A DNA stretch of 47,765 nt from NCBI RefSeq assembly GCF_020829645.1, contig NZ_JAIVFS010000065.1, positions 1 to 47,765 of the forward strand, given 5' to 3'. The DNA comes from Nostoc mirabile CHAB5784. GTDB taxonomy: Bacteria; Cyanobacteriota; Cyanobacteriia; Cyanobacteriales; Nostocaceae. This document shows positions 1-7,862 of the stretch, piece by piece. The first letter of the stretch is position 1; every line of letters begins with the position of its first letter. The notes below the pieces were generated by a model, which saw nothing but the letters and a program-made list of their open reading frames with translations, ran no database searches and was not told the origin of the DNA. A program made the position numbers and the translations under genes.

Positions 1-2
1 TA

Positions 3-542
3 AGTAAAGATATTTACTCACTAGCGGATAAAAACACTTATCAGCAACTAAGAGCATGGGCAAAACGCCGTCACCCAATGAAAAATAAACATTGGGTAAT
101 TAATCGTTATTGGCTCATTAATAAAGGCGAAGGATGGTTTTTCGGCTTCCAAAAAGAAGAAAAAACCGTAAAACTATTAAAACATTCCGAAACTCCTATC
201 GTGAGACATACGAAAGTAAAAGGGAATCGAACTCCCTATGACGGCGATTTAGTTTATTGGTGTACAAGAATGGGACAACATCCCCAAGCCAATAAAGTAA
301 CAGCAACATTACTCAAGCGGCAAAAAGGAAAGTGTACCCACTGCGGAATGTTTTTTAGAGATGAAGATGTAATGGAAGTTGATCACATTATTCCTAAATC
401 CAAAGGAGGAAAAGAAAACAAATACGACAACCTCCAATTACTTCATCGACATTGCCATGATGAAAAAACAGGAATGGATAATTTTCAGCAGGTTTGCTGT
501 CAAGAATTAGAGGAAGAATACTTAAATGATAATCCTTTCTAA
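3..542 (+). CDS. group II intron-encoded protein, C-terminal part (maturase X domain + HNH endonuclease), 5' partial
   Basis: The frame is open from the window edge, so the ATG at 78 is only an internal methionine. The upstream in-frame residues (LRAWAKRRHP) are the hallmark of the group II maturase/thumb region. The C-terminal domain is a typical HNH nuclease: a CTHC zinc knuckle (residues from about 334), then VDHIIPKSKGGK and a closing N-x-LLHRHCH motif. The family makes the lariat RNP that splices its own intron and retrohomes into DNA; the HNH domain cuts the second target strand for primed reverse transcription. The gene sits inside intron domain IV, with its stop 54 nt before domain V. 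The HNH motifs are complete, so an active enzyme is plausible. The RT active site lies outside the window. Confidence 0.93.
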   Translation, partial: SKDIYSLADKNTYQQLRAWAKRRHPMKNKHWVINRYWLINKGEGWFFGFQKEEKTVKLLKHSETPIVRHTKVKGNRTPYDGDLVYWCTRMGQHPQANKVTATLLKRQKGKCTHCGMFFRDEDVMEVDHIIPKSKGGKENKYDNLQLLHRHCHDEKTGMDNFQQVCCQELEEEYLNDNPF

Positions 543-596
543 CTTCTCAAACCGCAAAGTAAACGAGGTACGTATGACAAACGCCAAGTTATTGAG

Positions 597-630
597 GAGC
601 CGTGTGAGGTTAAAGTCTCATGCACGGTTC
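597..630 (+). ncRNA. group II intron domain V (catalytic RNA hairpin)
   Basis: This 34 nt hairpin starts GAGCCGTGTGAGG and ends CTCATGCACGGTTC. It has the conserved domain V form: an AGC catalytic triad region, a GGTTAAAGT-type apical loop and a dinucleotide bulge in the 3' strand. Domain V is the catalytic metal-binding core of group II ribozymes, and its integrity argues against decay. Confidence 0.88.
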
Positions 631-671
631 TGAAGACGAGTCAGTGGGGTGACTCACTGGCTTAGTTTAAC

Positions 672-1040
672 TTTGTTGACTTGCCCACAGAGCCGGAGCG
701 TGTACAGATTCTAGGGATTCATCTACAACGTTTTGGCATTCACCTGGAATCCGAATATCTCGAAGCGATCGCTGCCAACACCGCGAAATTTTCCGGTGCT
801 GAATTGGAAACGCTAGCATCTGAAGCTGCTTTGCTGGCATTCGATGAGGGTAGACCACAACAGGTAACGCTTGCTGACCTCGAAGCTTGTTGTCAAACCA
901 TCACCCCGCTTGCGATTCAGGACGCTGCGGCAGTTGAGCGTATGCAATTCTGGGCATCCACCGCACGACGGGCTAGTAGCCCTGTGGTTGCAGCGAAAAC
1001 TCAGTCTTTGCGTGCTGCTAAGTTTCGGAATATGAACTGA
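672..1040 (+). CDS. AAA+ ATPase (Ycf46/CDC48-like), C-terminal exon downstream of the intron
   Basis: The 122 codons start directly after the predicted intron end with FVDLPTEPERVQIL, the AAA+ motif that follows the sensor/arginine-finger region. The helical lid comes next (KFSGAELETLASEAALLAF), then a tail ending around QFWASTARRASSP, like the C-terminus of Ycf46-type ATPases. The Walker motifs must lie in the 5' exon, upstream of the window. A TTG at 681 could be called as a start, but the homology begins three codons earlier, so this is an exon and not a gene start. Function therefore depends on intron splicing. A clear rho-independent terminator follows the stop codon. The assignment to the AAA+ lid is firm; the Ycf46 subfamily is a likely guess. 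Confidence 0.78.
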   Translation, partial: FVDLPTEPERVQILGIHLQRFGIHLESEYLEAIAANTAKFSGAELETLASEAALLAFDEGRPQQVTLADLEACCQTITPLAIQDAAAVERMQFWASTARRASSPVVAAKTQSLRAAKFRNMN

Positions 1041-1049
1041 TGAGAAAGC

Positions 1050-1090
1050 GATTGTCTCCTGATTCTATGGGGGCAATCACTCTTTTTTTT
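1050..1090 (+). terminator. rho-independent terminator after the AAA+ exon
   Basis: A 10 bp stem (GATTGTCTCC with GGGGGCAATC, two G-U pairs) encloses a 9 nt loop and is followed by CACTC and a run of eight T at 1083-1090. It begins ten bases after the stop codon of the AAA+ exon. Confidence 0.8.
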
Positions 1091-1136
1091 AGTAATTGAG
1101 AGCAACCAATTAACATAGTTAATAAGGCGAATAAAC

Positions 1137-1493
1137 ATGACGACAGACTTAGTTACTTATTACGGGCAGACTCCAACTATTGACCAACTGCTTGATAAAT
1201 ATGGTGTGTATTTAGAGAAGTTGGACAGAGAAACTAAGCTTATGCTCCGAATGGCATTAGCAACTTACATTTTTACGTTAGAAAAAGACAGTTCTACTAA
1301 GCATACTGTTGCTGAGGCACTTGAGGATGCATTGTCTAATCTGGGCTTATTAGTTTCATATCCATTGTATAAAAACTTGTTTGAGGATGTCTGCTCTGTT
1401 TTAAATGGACTAACAACTCTGGAAGCCGAAACGATACTTGAAGCTTTACAACATCAAATTCGATGGGGCAATGCCCAGAAATTAGCGAATTGA
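1137..1493 (+). CDS. conserved hypothetical protein, 118 aa
   Basis: The start ATG at 1137 has AAGGCG about 8 nt upstream. The protein is acidic, soluble, probably all-helical (TKLMLRMALATYIFTLEK, VAEALEDALSNLG) and lacks a signal peptide or membrane segment. I do not recognise a family. The next gene (WGR protein) starts 13 nt after its stop, so the two are probably co-transcribed. The terminator at 1050-1090 separates it from the AAA+ gene, so it needs its own promoter in 1091-1125; none stands out. Confidence 0.75.
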   Translation: MTTDLVTYYGQTPTIDQLLDKYGVYLEKLDRETKLMLRMALATYIFTLEKDSSTKHTVAEALEDALSNLGLLVSYPLYKNLFEDVCSVLNGLTTLEAETILEALQHQIRWGNAQKLAN

Positions 1494-1506
1494 TTGGGTA
1501 AAAAAT

Positions 1507-2067
1507 ATGGAAATCTATTTAGTCTTTGTTGATGCTATCCAGAACAGCAATAAATTCTGGGCGGCCATTGTCGAAGATGGTAATTTAACAGTGCAGTGGG
1601 GCAGAGTCGGTTATCAAGCGCAGACTAAAGTTCACACATTAGGCAATCATCAAAGAGCAGTTAGCAAATTCAACAATCTGGTAGCCGAAAAGATGATGAA
1701 AGGCTACAGAAGAAGTCAGTCACAAATCGATAGTAATTGTGAAGTTTCTGAAATCAACAGAGCGATTGAATTACTAGAGATTATTCGTCCTTATGTAGAG
1801 CAGAGAAATTTTTCAGTTGCTTATATCAATGCCCTAAATCAATATCTTTTGATTGTCCCAACACCTTTGGGTATGCAAATTGAACCATACAGGGTATATC
1901 GCTCAGTAGAAGATGTTGATTATCAAATGGGATTACTCAATTCTCTGTTAGCGACTCCTGCACCACAAGTTGCTGCGGTGGCTATTCGTCATGCCCCTGA
2001 AGCAACAACAGAAACGGCAGTTGCCAGTCTCAAGACTATCAGTAAGAACTTCTGGCGACATTTGTAA
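1507..2067 (+). CDS. WGR-domain protein, 186 aa
   Basis: Residues 1-70 form a WGR domain: MEIYLVFVDAIQNSNKFW, the WGRVG signature at 31-35, then the conserved AVSKFNNLVAEKMMKGY end. WGR domains occur in PARPs and MolR-type proteins, where they bind nucleic acid or contact partner domains. Here the domain is fused to about 115 residues I do not recognise, with no catalytic domain visible. It is probably the second gene of a short operon with 1137-1493. The ribosome binding site is weak (TGGGTAAAAAAT before ATG), compatible with translational coupling. What it recognises cannot be told from the sequence. Confidence 0.85.
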   Translation: MEIYLVFVDAIQNSNKFWAAIVEDGNLTVQWGRVGYQAQTKVHTLGNHQRAVSKFNNLVAEKMMKGYRRSQSQIDSNCEVSEINRAIELLEIIRPYVEQRNFSVAYINALNQYLLIVPTPLGMQIEPYRVYRSVEDVDYQMGLLNSLLATPAPQVAAVAIRHAPEATTETAVASLKTISKNFWRHL

Positions 2068-2124
2068 ATCAGCTTGGCGGAAAATATTGTGAGAAAATTC
2101 CAGAATTCAACAAGGAATAAAGCT

Positions 2125-2358
2125 ATGGCAAAGATAATTGTTAGCTCTTGGGAGTCGGAGGGGTATGGGCACTCTACCCACAGGGAGCAGGAAATAGATT
2201 CTCAATACCAAAAAATAAGAGAAATATCTGACCAGCTAGGAATTGATATCCCAGACTTAGATATACATGTTGGATCAGTTAGCACAAGGACAGAGATTGT
2301 TGCTGATGAATCTGTATTGGAACATGTAGATCCTATTTATTATTCTGAGGCAGATTGA
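2125..2358 (+). CDS. small acidic hypothetical protein, 77 aa
   Basis: I chose ATG 2125 because AAGGAATAA precedes it; the frame is also open from a TTG at 2074, which would add 17 residues without a good ribosome site. The protein (MAKIIVSSWESEGYGHSTHREQ...) has a central ISDQLGIDIPDLDIHVG and an acidic end. No family is recognised. It lies 57 nt after the WGR gene in the same direction and is followed by a hairpin terminator. The even spacing suggests a real gene, but it is short. Confidence 0.6.
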   Translation: MAKIIVSSWESEGYGHSTHREQEIDSQYQKIREISDQLGIDIPDLDIHVGSVSTRTEIVADESVLEHVDPIYYSEAD

Positions 2359-2360
2359 TA

Positions 2361-2400
2361 ATATTCCCCAGTGCAGTATGTGCTGGGGGATATTTCTAAC
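2361..2400 (+). terminator. probable bidirectional terminator between convergent genes
   Basis: An 11 bp stem (ATATTCCCCAG at 2361-2371 with CTGGGGGATAT at 2383-2393, one G-U pair) and an 11 nt loop lie just after the stop at 2358. The T-rich tail is short (TTTC), so this is moderate evidence. It sits between the + strand cluster and the end of the - strand secretion operon. Confidence 0.55.
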
Positions 2401-2454
2401 TGACTTTCAGCTTAACCACTTGTTTGTCCTTTTGGTTGTTTCGTATGACATCGC

Positions 2455-3807
2455 TTAACCATTAGAATTATTTTTTCTGAATATGGAAATTTTATGTAAA
2501 TTTAACCACCTTGACCCAATATCTTTGTTGGTGATGTAAACTTTAGCAACCAGAGCATCATTAGGAACAATTTTGAGAATTGGTTCGCTGGATGTCACCA
2601 CAAACCCTGGTGTATGTGCCTTGAGTTCAAATACTGTACCATTAACTGGGGAACTAATTGACTGATATTGAAGATTCATTTGAGTTTGACTCAACTGAGA
2701 GTCATTTTCGGCAATCTTCTTATTATTTTCGACTATGGCTTTAGTCAACTGAGAATCAATTTCAGCAATTTTTTTGTTATTATCTGCAATTTGGGTAAGC
2801 CAATCTTTACGAGAAATAGCTACAGTTGATTGCAACTTAGCTTGTGCCTGATTAATAGCAGATTGTAAACGCAAGCCTTCTTGTTTAAGTTGGTCAATTT
2901 CAGATTGAGCGTTTCTAACTTCCTCTTGTTGCTTGAAATATTGAATCTTAGAAATTGCCCCATCATTCATTAACGGGGTAATATTGTCGAGAATACCTTG
3001 GTTCATTATCAAGGTATCTTTCGTAGCAGCCAGCTTAATCTCAGTTTGTTTGAGTTGGCGACTTAATTGGTCAACTTCCAGCTTTGCAGTAGTCACACGC
3101 GCATCTAATTCTGAAGAAGTAGATACTAGACGCTCTTTTTGTTCTATAGAAAGTCCACTACTAGAACCTGTACCATCTAGTTGAGCGCGATATAATCGGT
3201 TTTCTGCTACTATTGCTGCCCGACTTTTAGTCAGGTCAAGCATTTCATTTGTCACCTTTACATTTGTGGGACTGATTGTAGCCGCACTTTTCATTTGAGA
3301 TTGATAAAATTGATTTTCTTGAACTAGAGATAAGCGAATTTTTTTGAAAGAATCAAGTTGAGCATTAGCAGTAGTCGGATCAAGACTGAGCAGTTGTTCA
3401 CCAAGTTTTACCTGCTGTCCATCTTCAACGTAAATTTCTTTAACCACGCCCCCAACAGGAGCCTGTATTTCTTTAGCAGTACCTGTTGGCTCTAACTTAC
3501 CAGTAGCGGAAACTGCTTCTTCAATTTTGGCAAAGTTTGCCCAGATAATTGTACCAGTTGTAATAGCCATTAGACCCCAAAGGATAGCTCTTGACCATTT
3601 GCGAGATTGCCGGAGAATTACAGGCTGGTCAAATTTAGTCAGATAACGTGGAGCAGTATTAGCTGGTTTTGGCTGAATATCAGATGTCTCTGTTGATAAC
3701 TGTTCCAATTTTTGAACAGAAGTTATTGCTGCCTTTGGAGAACTACCATTGCCATTGTTTAAGTGCTGACCATTCCCATTCTGATTATTACTATTATTAA
3801 TACTCAT
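2455..3807 (-). CDS. HlyD-like membrane fusion (adaptor) protein of the type I exporter, C-terminally truncated
   Basis: This is the periplasmic adaptor that would link the ABC exporter to an outer-membrane TolC channel. An N-rich cytosolic tail (residues 1-55) precedes one membrane helix (about 74-91, ILWGLMAITTGTIIWA). Next comes a lipoyl-like half-motif (GVVKEIYVEDGQQVKLGEQLLSLD, split across the usual 'valley of death'), a long coiled coil (about 145-370), the second lipoyl half (ISSPVNGTVFELKAHTPGFVV) and the start of the beta-barrel (VAKVYITNKDIG). HlyD relatives continue for roughly 100 residues after NKDIGF; here the frame runs into 22 unrelated residues and stops. In another frame the next bases read WVKVVKFT, a worn version of the expected FVKVGQKVDV, so the end has decayed or been deleted. 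It is the last gene of the operon, 98 nt after the ABC gene. It may be non-functional or have a replacement elsewhere. Confidence 0.85.
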   Translation of the reverse strand: MSINNSNNQNGNGQHLNNGNGSSPKAAITSVQKLEQLSTETSDIQPKPANTAPRYLTKFDQPVILRQSRKWSRAILWGLMAITTGTIIWANFAKIEEAVSATGKLEPTGTAKEIQAPVGGVVKEIYVEDGQQVKLGEQLLSLDPTTANAQLDSFKKIRLSLVQENQFYQSQMKSAATISPTNVKVTNEMLDLTKSRAAIVAENRLYRAQLDGTGSSSGLSIEQKERLVSTSSELDARVTTAKLEVDQLSRQLKQTEIKLAATKDTLIMNQGILDNITPLMNDGAISKIQYFKQQEEVRNAQSEIDQLKQEGLRLQSAINQAQAKLQSTVAISRKDWLTQIADNNKKIAEIDSQLTKAIVENNKKIAENDSQLSQTQMNLQYQSISSPVNGTVFELKAHTPGFVVTSSEPILKIVPNDALVAKVYITNKDIGSRWLNLHKISIFRKNNSNG

Positions 3808-3905
3808 AATTATTTAGCTGTTAGCGATTAGCTTTTTATAAATAGTAGTTAGTGATAAGTTTTAGCTATTGTTAGTTCGCAAAATATATTCTTCTCCTCA
3901 TTCAC

Positions 3906-6848
3906 TCAAACTTGAGTCTCCTGTTGTTGGTACAGGCAGTAATAAAGCCCTGTTAAATCCATGAGTTCTGAATGAGTCCCCTGTTCAGCAATTCGTCCTT
4001 GGCTCATCATCAAAATCACATCGGCATTTTGAATTGTTCCTAGCCTGTGGGTAATGAAAAATACTGTCCTTCCCTTAAATACTTGGGCTAAATTCAAGCA
4101 CACCTGACGTTCAGTAGCATAGTCGAGTGCGCTGGTAGCTTCATCCAGGATCAACAGTGGTGGGTTTTGTAATACAGTCCGAGCGATCGCAATTCGTTGT
4201 CTTTGTCCACCAGATAAAGCCGAACCTCTTTCTCCAACACGAGTTTCATAGCCGTTGGGCAGATTCATAATAAAGTCATGGGCGCAAGCAATCTTAGCCG
4301 CCTCCACAATTTCTTCTGCTGTGGCATCAGGCATTGTTAGAGCAATATTTTCTTGTACTGTAGTGTCAAATAACAGAGTGTCTTGTAAAACCATGCCAAT
4401 TTGTTGACGTAGGGAGTAGAGTTCTACCTTATTAATGTCATAGCCATCAATTTTGATCCGACCGGAGTCTAGTTCGTAGAGGCGGGGCAAAAGTTTGGTT
4501 AATGTACTTTTACCAGCACCACTTTGACCCACAACTCCAACAAACATACCAGCTTCGATATCAAGGTGAACATTATTAAGTTGCGGATTGGGGCTTTTAG
4601 CAAAGCTGAAAGTAACACTTTCATATTGAACTGTGCCAACAATTGCTGGCATCGGGATGTTATTACGCCCAGCAATTTCTGTTTCTTGGGGAGTATCGAG
4701 AATATCAGCCAAGCGTTCTAGAGATAAAGCAGTTTCTTGAAAATTCTGCCACAGTTGAATTAATCTTAACAAAGGACTTGTAACATAACCTGCGATAATG
4801 CGGAAAGCAATTAACTGTCCTAAAGTCAGTTTTTGCTGCAATACTAAATATGCACCTACCCAAAGTAGAAGTAAGCTCGAAAGTTTATTCAAAAAGTTAG
4901 ATAAAGAACTAGCAGTATTAGAAGTCAGAACATTTTCAAAGCTAGCACTAATATATTTCCCATAACGAGATTGCCATTGCCAGCGAGAATTCAGTTCAAT
5001 ATTTTGGGCTTTGACTGTTTGAATCCCAGAAACCACTTCAACTAAATACGATTGAGTTTCGGCATTACGTTCGGCTTTAGTTCTAGTTTGGCTGCGAATA
5101 ATAGGTGCAAATATAAAGGTTAATAAAGCAAAGAGAGGTACTGTTGCTAGTGCTACGATTGTTAGCAGCCAGCTATAAAAAATCATTACTACAATATAAA
5201 TAACAGAGAAGATAGCATCTAGAACAACAGTCAGGGCAGTACCAGTGAGGAAAGAGCGAATGTTTTCTAATTCATTGATCCGGCTGGATATTTCCCCAAC
5301 AGGGCGCTTCTCAAAATAACGTAGTGGTAAGCGTAATAGGTGGTCGATTACTTCCGAACCCAAACTTAAATCGATCCGATTGGTGGTATCTACAAACAAG
5401 TTAGTACGTAGCCAAGTAATAATTCCCTCGACTACAGCCATTGCTATGAGCAGAAAGCCCAGAACGTTGAGAGTATTAATTCCGTTTTGAATAATAACTT
5501 TATCAATAATTACTTGGGTAATTAAGGGATTTGCTAGCCCCAATAGTTGAACGAATAGTGAAGCGATGAAGACTTCAATTAAAACAGTACGATGCTTTTT
5601 GATGGCGGGGAGAAACCAGGATAAACCAAATCGCTTTTGAGGAGTTTCTTTAGTGGGTTGCAGCAGAAGTACTTGCCCCTCTTCCCCCCAAGTTTCAGCA
5701 AAATCGGCTGGCTTTTTACGGACAATGCCTTGTTCTGGAATGCCAAGAACTAGTTCTTTTTCAGTGGCTTTGTAAAGAATTGCATAACTATCTTGCCAGG
5801 GAATCAAAACTGGTGTGGGTAGTTTAGAGATAGCGACGGCAGGAACATTCACCAGTTGTGAGGTTAATCCCATCAATTCTGCCAAAGCACCACATAATTG
5901 AATGGAAATGCTGCCTGTACGCTGTTTATTACTAACTAACGCACGGCGCAAGACATCGCGGCGAAACGGCATTTTTAAGTGTTGCGCTAGCATTTGAAAA
6001 CAAGCAAGAGTTCCATCTACAGGCCCACGACCCGATATGTGCGGGTATTTGATTTGCGATCGCTCAATTTCTTCTAGTTCTTCTGGGCGCTCTGGAGCGA
6101 ATGGGGCGTTTGCCCAAATTCCAGTATCTGACAATGAGGCGATGTTAACGTCAGATTCAGTCATCGGGAGTGTCGGATCGGTAAAACCAACTAAGCGAAC
6201 TTCTCCAGTAATGTTAGCTCGATCTGAGCCAAGATTTAGGCAAGATCCCACAGCATAGTTCGACCCTTTACTGCTAACTAACCACAGTAAATTAGGGTCT
6301 AATTGCTGAAGTGGTGTTGTGCCTGGAGGCAAGTTAAGGATAGTAGACTGTTTTGTTAAAGCAGTAGCGAGTTCTTTAAGATTGTCTGGAATCTTACCTC
6401 GACGTTCTAGTTCTGCACCCAACAGGTCAAAAACTTCAACTAAGCTGCAATAGTTACGAAAGGCGTTGGCAATGATAGGTTCAAGTTCTAGTAAACTTAA
6501 GAAATCCGACGCTTTGAGCGTTAGGCAAAGAGTTTCAACAGAGGCGATCGCAGTTTCACACGGTACACCACGCAGCAAACTTGTCCAACCGATGATTGAT
6601 CCTGGTTTTAGTAGTTGCAGGGTATCAGGGGCAGAAGCACCAGGGGCATATCCCAATAAACGGGCTTGCCCCTGGTAAAGAATGCCTACTCTAGCTGGGA
6701 GGGTTTCTCTGACCAAAATTGCTTGCCCCATACGGTAACGTAAAGGTTCAAGTTTTGCTGCAATCCGCTCAACACTGGTTATAGAAAGCTGATTAAATGG
6801 GTAGATGCTGGCGAGGAATTCTTGAATTGTGGTGGTGCTTTCTATCAT
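3906..6848 (-). CDS. type I secretion ABC exporter, HlyB-like, with N-terminal cNMP-binding domain, 980 aa
   Basis: Domains in order: a cyclic-nucleotide-binding-like domain (about 13-140), a linker, a C39-like domain (about 268-398), six-helix ABC transmembrane domain (about 420-730) and ATPase domain (about 740-975). The ATPase is intact: Walker A GQSGAGKS 774-781, LSGGQ 878-882, Walker B LLILDE 898-903, switch ITHR. The C39 domain lacks the catalytic cysteine: the DCG of active peptidases reads DGT here (Gly279), and the HFVVL histidine region reads DSYAIL. It is therefore a C39-like docking domain, as in HlyB, and should not cleave a double-glycine leader. The protein would export the giant 10,140-residue product encoded upstream. 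Its start overlaps the stop of the prolyl isomerase gene by 4 nt (ATGA), which implies translational coupling. The cNMP domain is a known cyanobacterial variant; which ligand it binds, if any, is unknown. Confidence 0.95.
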   Translation of the reverse strand: MIESTTTIQEFLASIYPFNQLSITSVERIAAKLEPLRYRMGQAILVRETLPARVGILYQGQARLLGYAPGASAPDTLQLLKPGSIIGWTSLLRGVPCETAIASVETLCLTLKASDFLSLLELEPIIANAFRNYCSLVEVFDLLGAELERRGKIPDNLKELATALTKQSTILNLPPGTTPLQQLDPNLLWLVSSKGSNYAVGSCLNLGSDRANITGEVRLVGFTDPTLPMTESDVNIASLSDTGIWANAPFAPERPEELEEIERSQIKYPHISGRGPVDGTLACFQMLAQHLKMPFRRDVLRRALVSNKQRTGSISIQLCGALAELMGLTSQLVNVPAVAISKLPTPVLIPWQDSYAILYKATEKELVLGIPEQGIVRKKPADFAETWGEEGQVLLLQPTKETPQKRFGLSWFLPAIKKHRTVLIEVFIASLFVQLLGLANPLITQVIIDKVIIQNGINTLNVLGFLLIAMAVVEGIITWLRTNLFVDTTNRIDLSLGSEVIDHLLRLPLRYFEKRPVGEISSRINELENIRSFLTGTALTVVLDAIFSVIYIVVMIFYSWLLTIVALATVPLFALLTFIFAPIIRSQTRTKAERNAETQSYLVEVVSGIQTVKAQNIELNSRWQWQSRYGKYISASFENVLTSNTASSLSNFLNKLSSLLLLWVGAYLVLQQKLTLGQLIAFRIIAGYVTSPLLRLIQLWQNFQETALSLERLADILDTPQETEIAGRNNIPMPAIVGTVQYESVTFSFAKSPNPQLNNVHLDIEAGMFVGVVGQSGAGKSTLTKLLPRLYELDSGRIKIDGYDINKVELYSLRQQIGMVLQDTLLFDTTVQENIALTMPDATAEEIVEAAKIACAHDFIMNLPNGYETRVGERGSALSGGQRQRIAIARTVLQNPPLLILDEATSALDYATERQVCLNLAQVFKGRTVFFITHRLGTIQNADVILMMSQGRIAEQGTHSELMDLTGLYYCLYQQQETQV

Positions 6849-7729
6849 TTTGTTACCAGGGCTGGGGAACTAGGAGTGTGGGAGTGAGCGAGTGTAGGAG
6901 GGTGGGAAATTTCACATTCCCTCGCTCCTTCTCTTCCTCCTTCCTCCTCATGTATGGTTAATTGCGCTTTATTCGTTTCTTCAGCTAACCAAGTCTCAAA
7001 CAGATGATTTAAAAGTGTAGAGCGCATTGCATCATCTAATTGAGCCGGAATCAGCTTTTCGAGTCGCACAATCACAAACCACTCATCCAATTTCATCGGC
7101 GGCCATAACTGTCCTGGTTGGGAAATACTAAGTTTCTGTGCTATTGCTGGATGCGGTTGACTTATGGGAACAGGGCCTAACATTCCTCCTGTTTGAGCTT
7201 CTTGCCCTTGTGAATACAGCGAGGCACAATCAGCAAATGTCTGTTCTTGGGCTTTGATGCGGAAATAGAGTTCTTGGGCCACCTCTGCATCGTTTGTGCG
7301 AATTAGGGAATAAATTACTTTGTCTAGCTGAGACTTACATTGCAAAAAATAAGATTCTAGCTTTGTCCCCCAAGTGGCTTGCTTGAACTTCTCAATCTTC
7401 AGTTCTCGCATGGCAACAGCTTCTAGTTGCTCAAGACTCATGCTGTAATGCTTTAAAGCTTTTGCTATAGCTTCTGGTGTTGTCAGCTGATTGTTTTGGC
7501 AGTATTGCTCAATAACACACTGTTTTTCGGATGGAGTGAGTTCAAATGGAGCGCTCGCTCTTTCAATCACCAACAAACGGCACAATTGCGGTAGCATTTG
7601 GAAACCAGCCAGCAGATGCGGAATTTTTGCTTCGGTAATTATCTGGTTGCCAATTAAGAGGTGAGCCATAGGGTGCAAGTCACAGCCAGGATAGGAGAAT
7701 GTATTGTTATACTTTCTCCCTTGGATCAT
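6845..7729 (-). CDS. PpiC/parvulin-type peptidyl-prolyl cis-trans isomerase, cytosolic
   Basis: The parvulin core lies around residues 130-235 (AQELYFRIKAQEQTF...GGMLGPVPIS...LWPPMKLDEWFVIVRLEKL), behind a helical SurA/PpiC-like N-terminal region. No signal peptide or membrane helix is present, so it should act in the cytosol. A second in-frame ATG at 7669 (MAHLLIGNQIITEAKIP) matches where such cyanobacterial proteins usually begin and may be the true start; neither start has a strong ribosome site. The gene lies 133 nt after the giant gene and overlaps the exporter gene by 4 nt. Type I substrates must stay unfolded before export, so a holdase/foldase role for the giant protein is a reasonable inference. 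The last 35 residues are low-complexity (EEEGGREGARE, then HPPTLAHSHTPSSP) and come from simple-sequence DNA. Confidence 0.88.
   Translation of the reverse strand: MIQGRKYNNTFSYPGCDLHPMAHLLIGNQIITEAKIPHLLAGFQMLPQLCRLLVIERASAPFELTPSEKQCVIEQYCQNNQLTTPEAIAKALKHYSMSLEQLEAVAMRELKIEKFKQATWGTKLESYFLQCKSQLDKVIYSLIRTNDAEVAQELYFRIKAQEQTFADCASLYSQGQEAQTGGMLGPVPISQPHPAIAQKLSISQPGQLWPPMKLDEWFVIVRLEKLIPAQLDDAMRSTLLNHLFETWLAEETNKAQLTIHEEEGGREGARECEISHPPTLAHSHTPSSPALVTK
6870..6907. repeat. GAGTG-type simple repeat at the ppiC-like 3' end
   Basis: The plus strand reads GAGTGTGGGAGTGAGCGAGTG, then TAGGAGGGTGGGA. It encodes the low-complexity end of the prolyl isomerase (SHPPTLAHSHTPSSP) and is related to the octamer repeats inside the giant gene. 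Confidence 0.7.
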
Positions 7730-7751
7730 GTATCACAGGTTCTATTTATGA

Positions 7752-7774
7752 CAATGATAGGTACACCTATATTG
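7752..7774. promoter_or_regulatory. imperfect inverted repeat between giant gene and ppiC-like gene
   Basis: CAATGATAGGT and ACCTATATTG form arms around an AC centre, with one bulge. It is the only symmetric element in the 133 nt gap. It could be an operator, an mRNA hairpin or chance. No convincing terminator was seen in this gap, so read-through from the giant gene is expected. Confidence 0.25.
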
Positions 7775-7862
7775 GATAAAAGGATAACTGCTAAATACTT
7801 AAATATACTGAGTTGAAGAAGGTAGAAGGCAGTTTAAGAGTGAGGGCAGATCCTATCTCTAG

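Larger units (their letters stand above)
1..671 (+). mobile_element. group II intron, 3' part (5' end outside window)
   Basis: The stretch carries the C-terminal part of an intron-encoded reverse transcriptase/maturase (to 542), then a canonical domain V (597-630), then a domain VI-like hairpin (GAGTCA/TGACTC arms, about 638-655). The intron probably ends with AC at 671: an A at 664 lies 8 nt from that end and could be the branch point, and the next base opens the codons FVDLPTEPER of an AAA+ ATPase. Bacterial group II introns end in AY, which fits. The 5' part lies outside the window. What is visible shows no decay, so the intron may still splice, but this cannot be proven from here. Confidence 0.85.
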
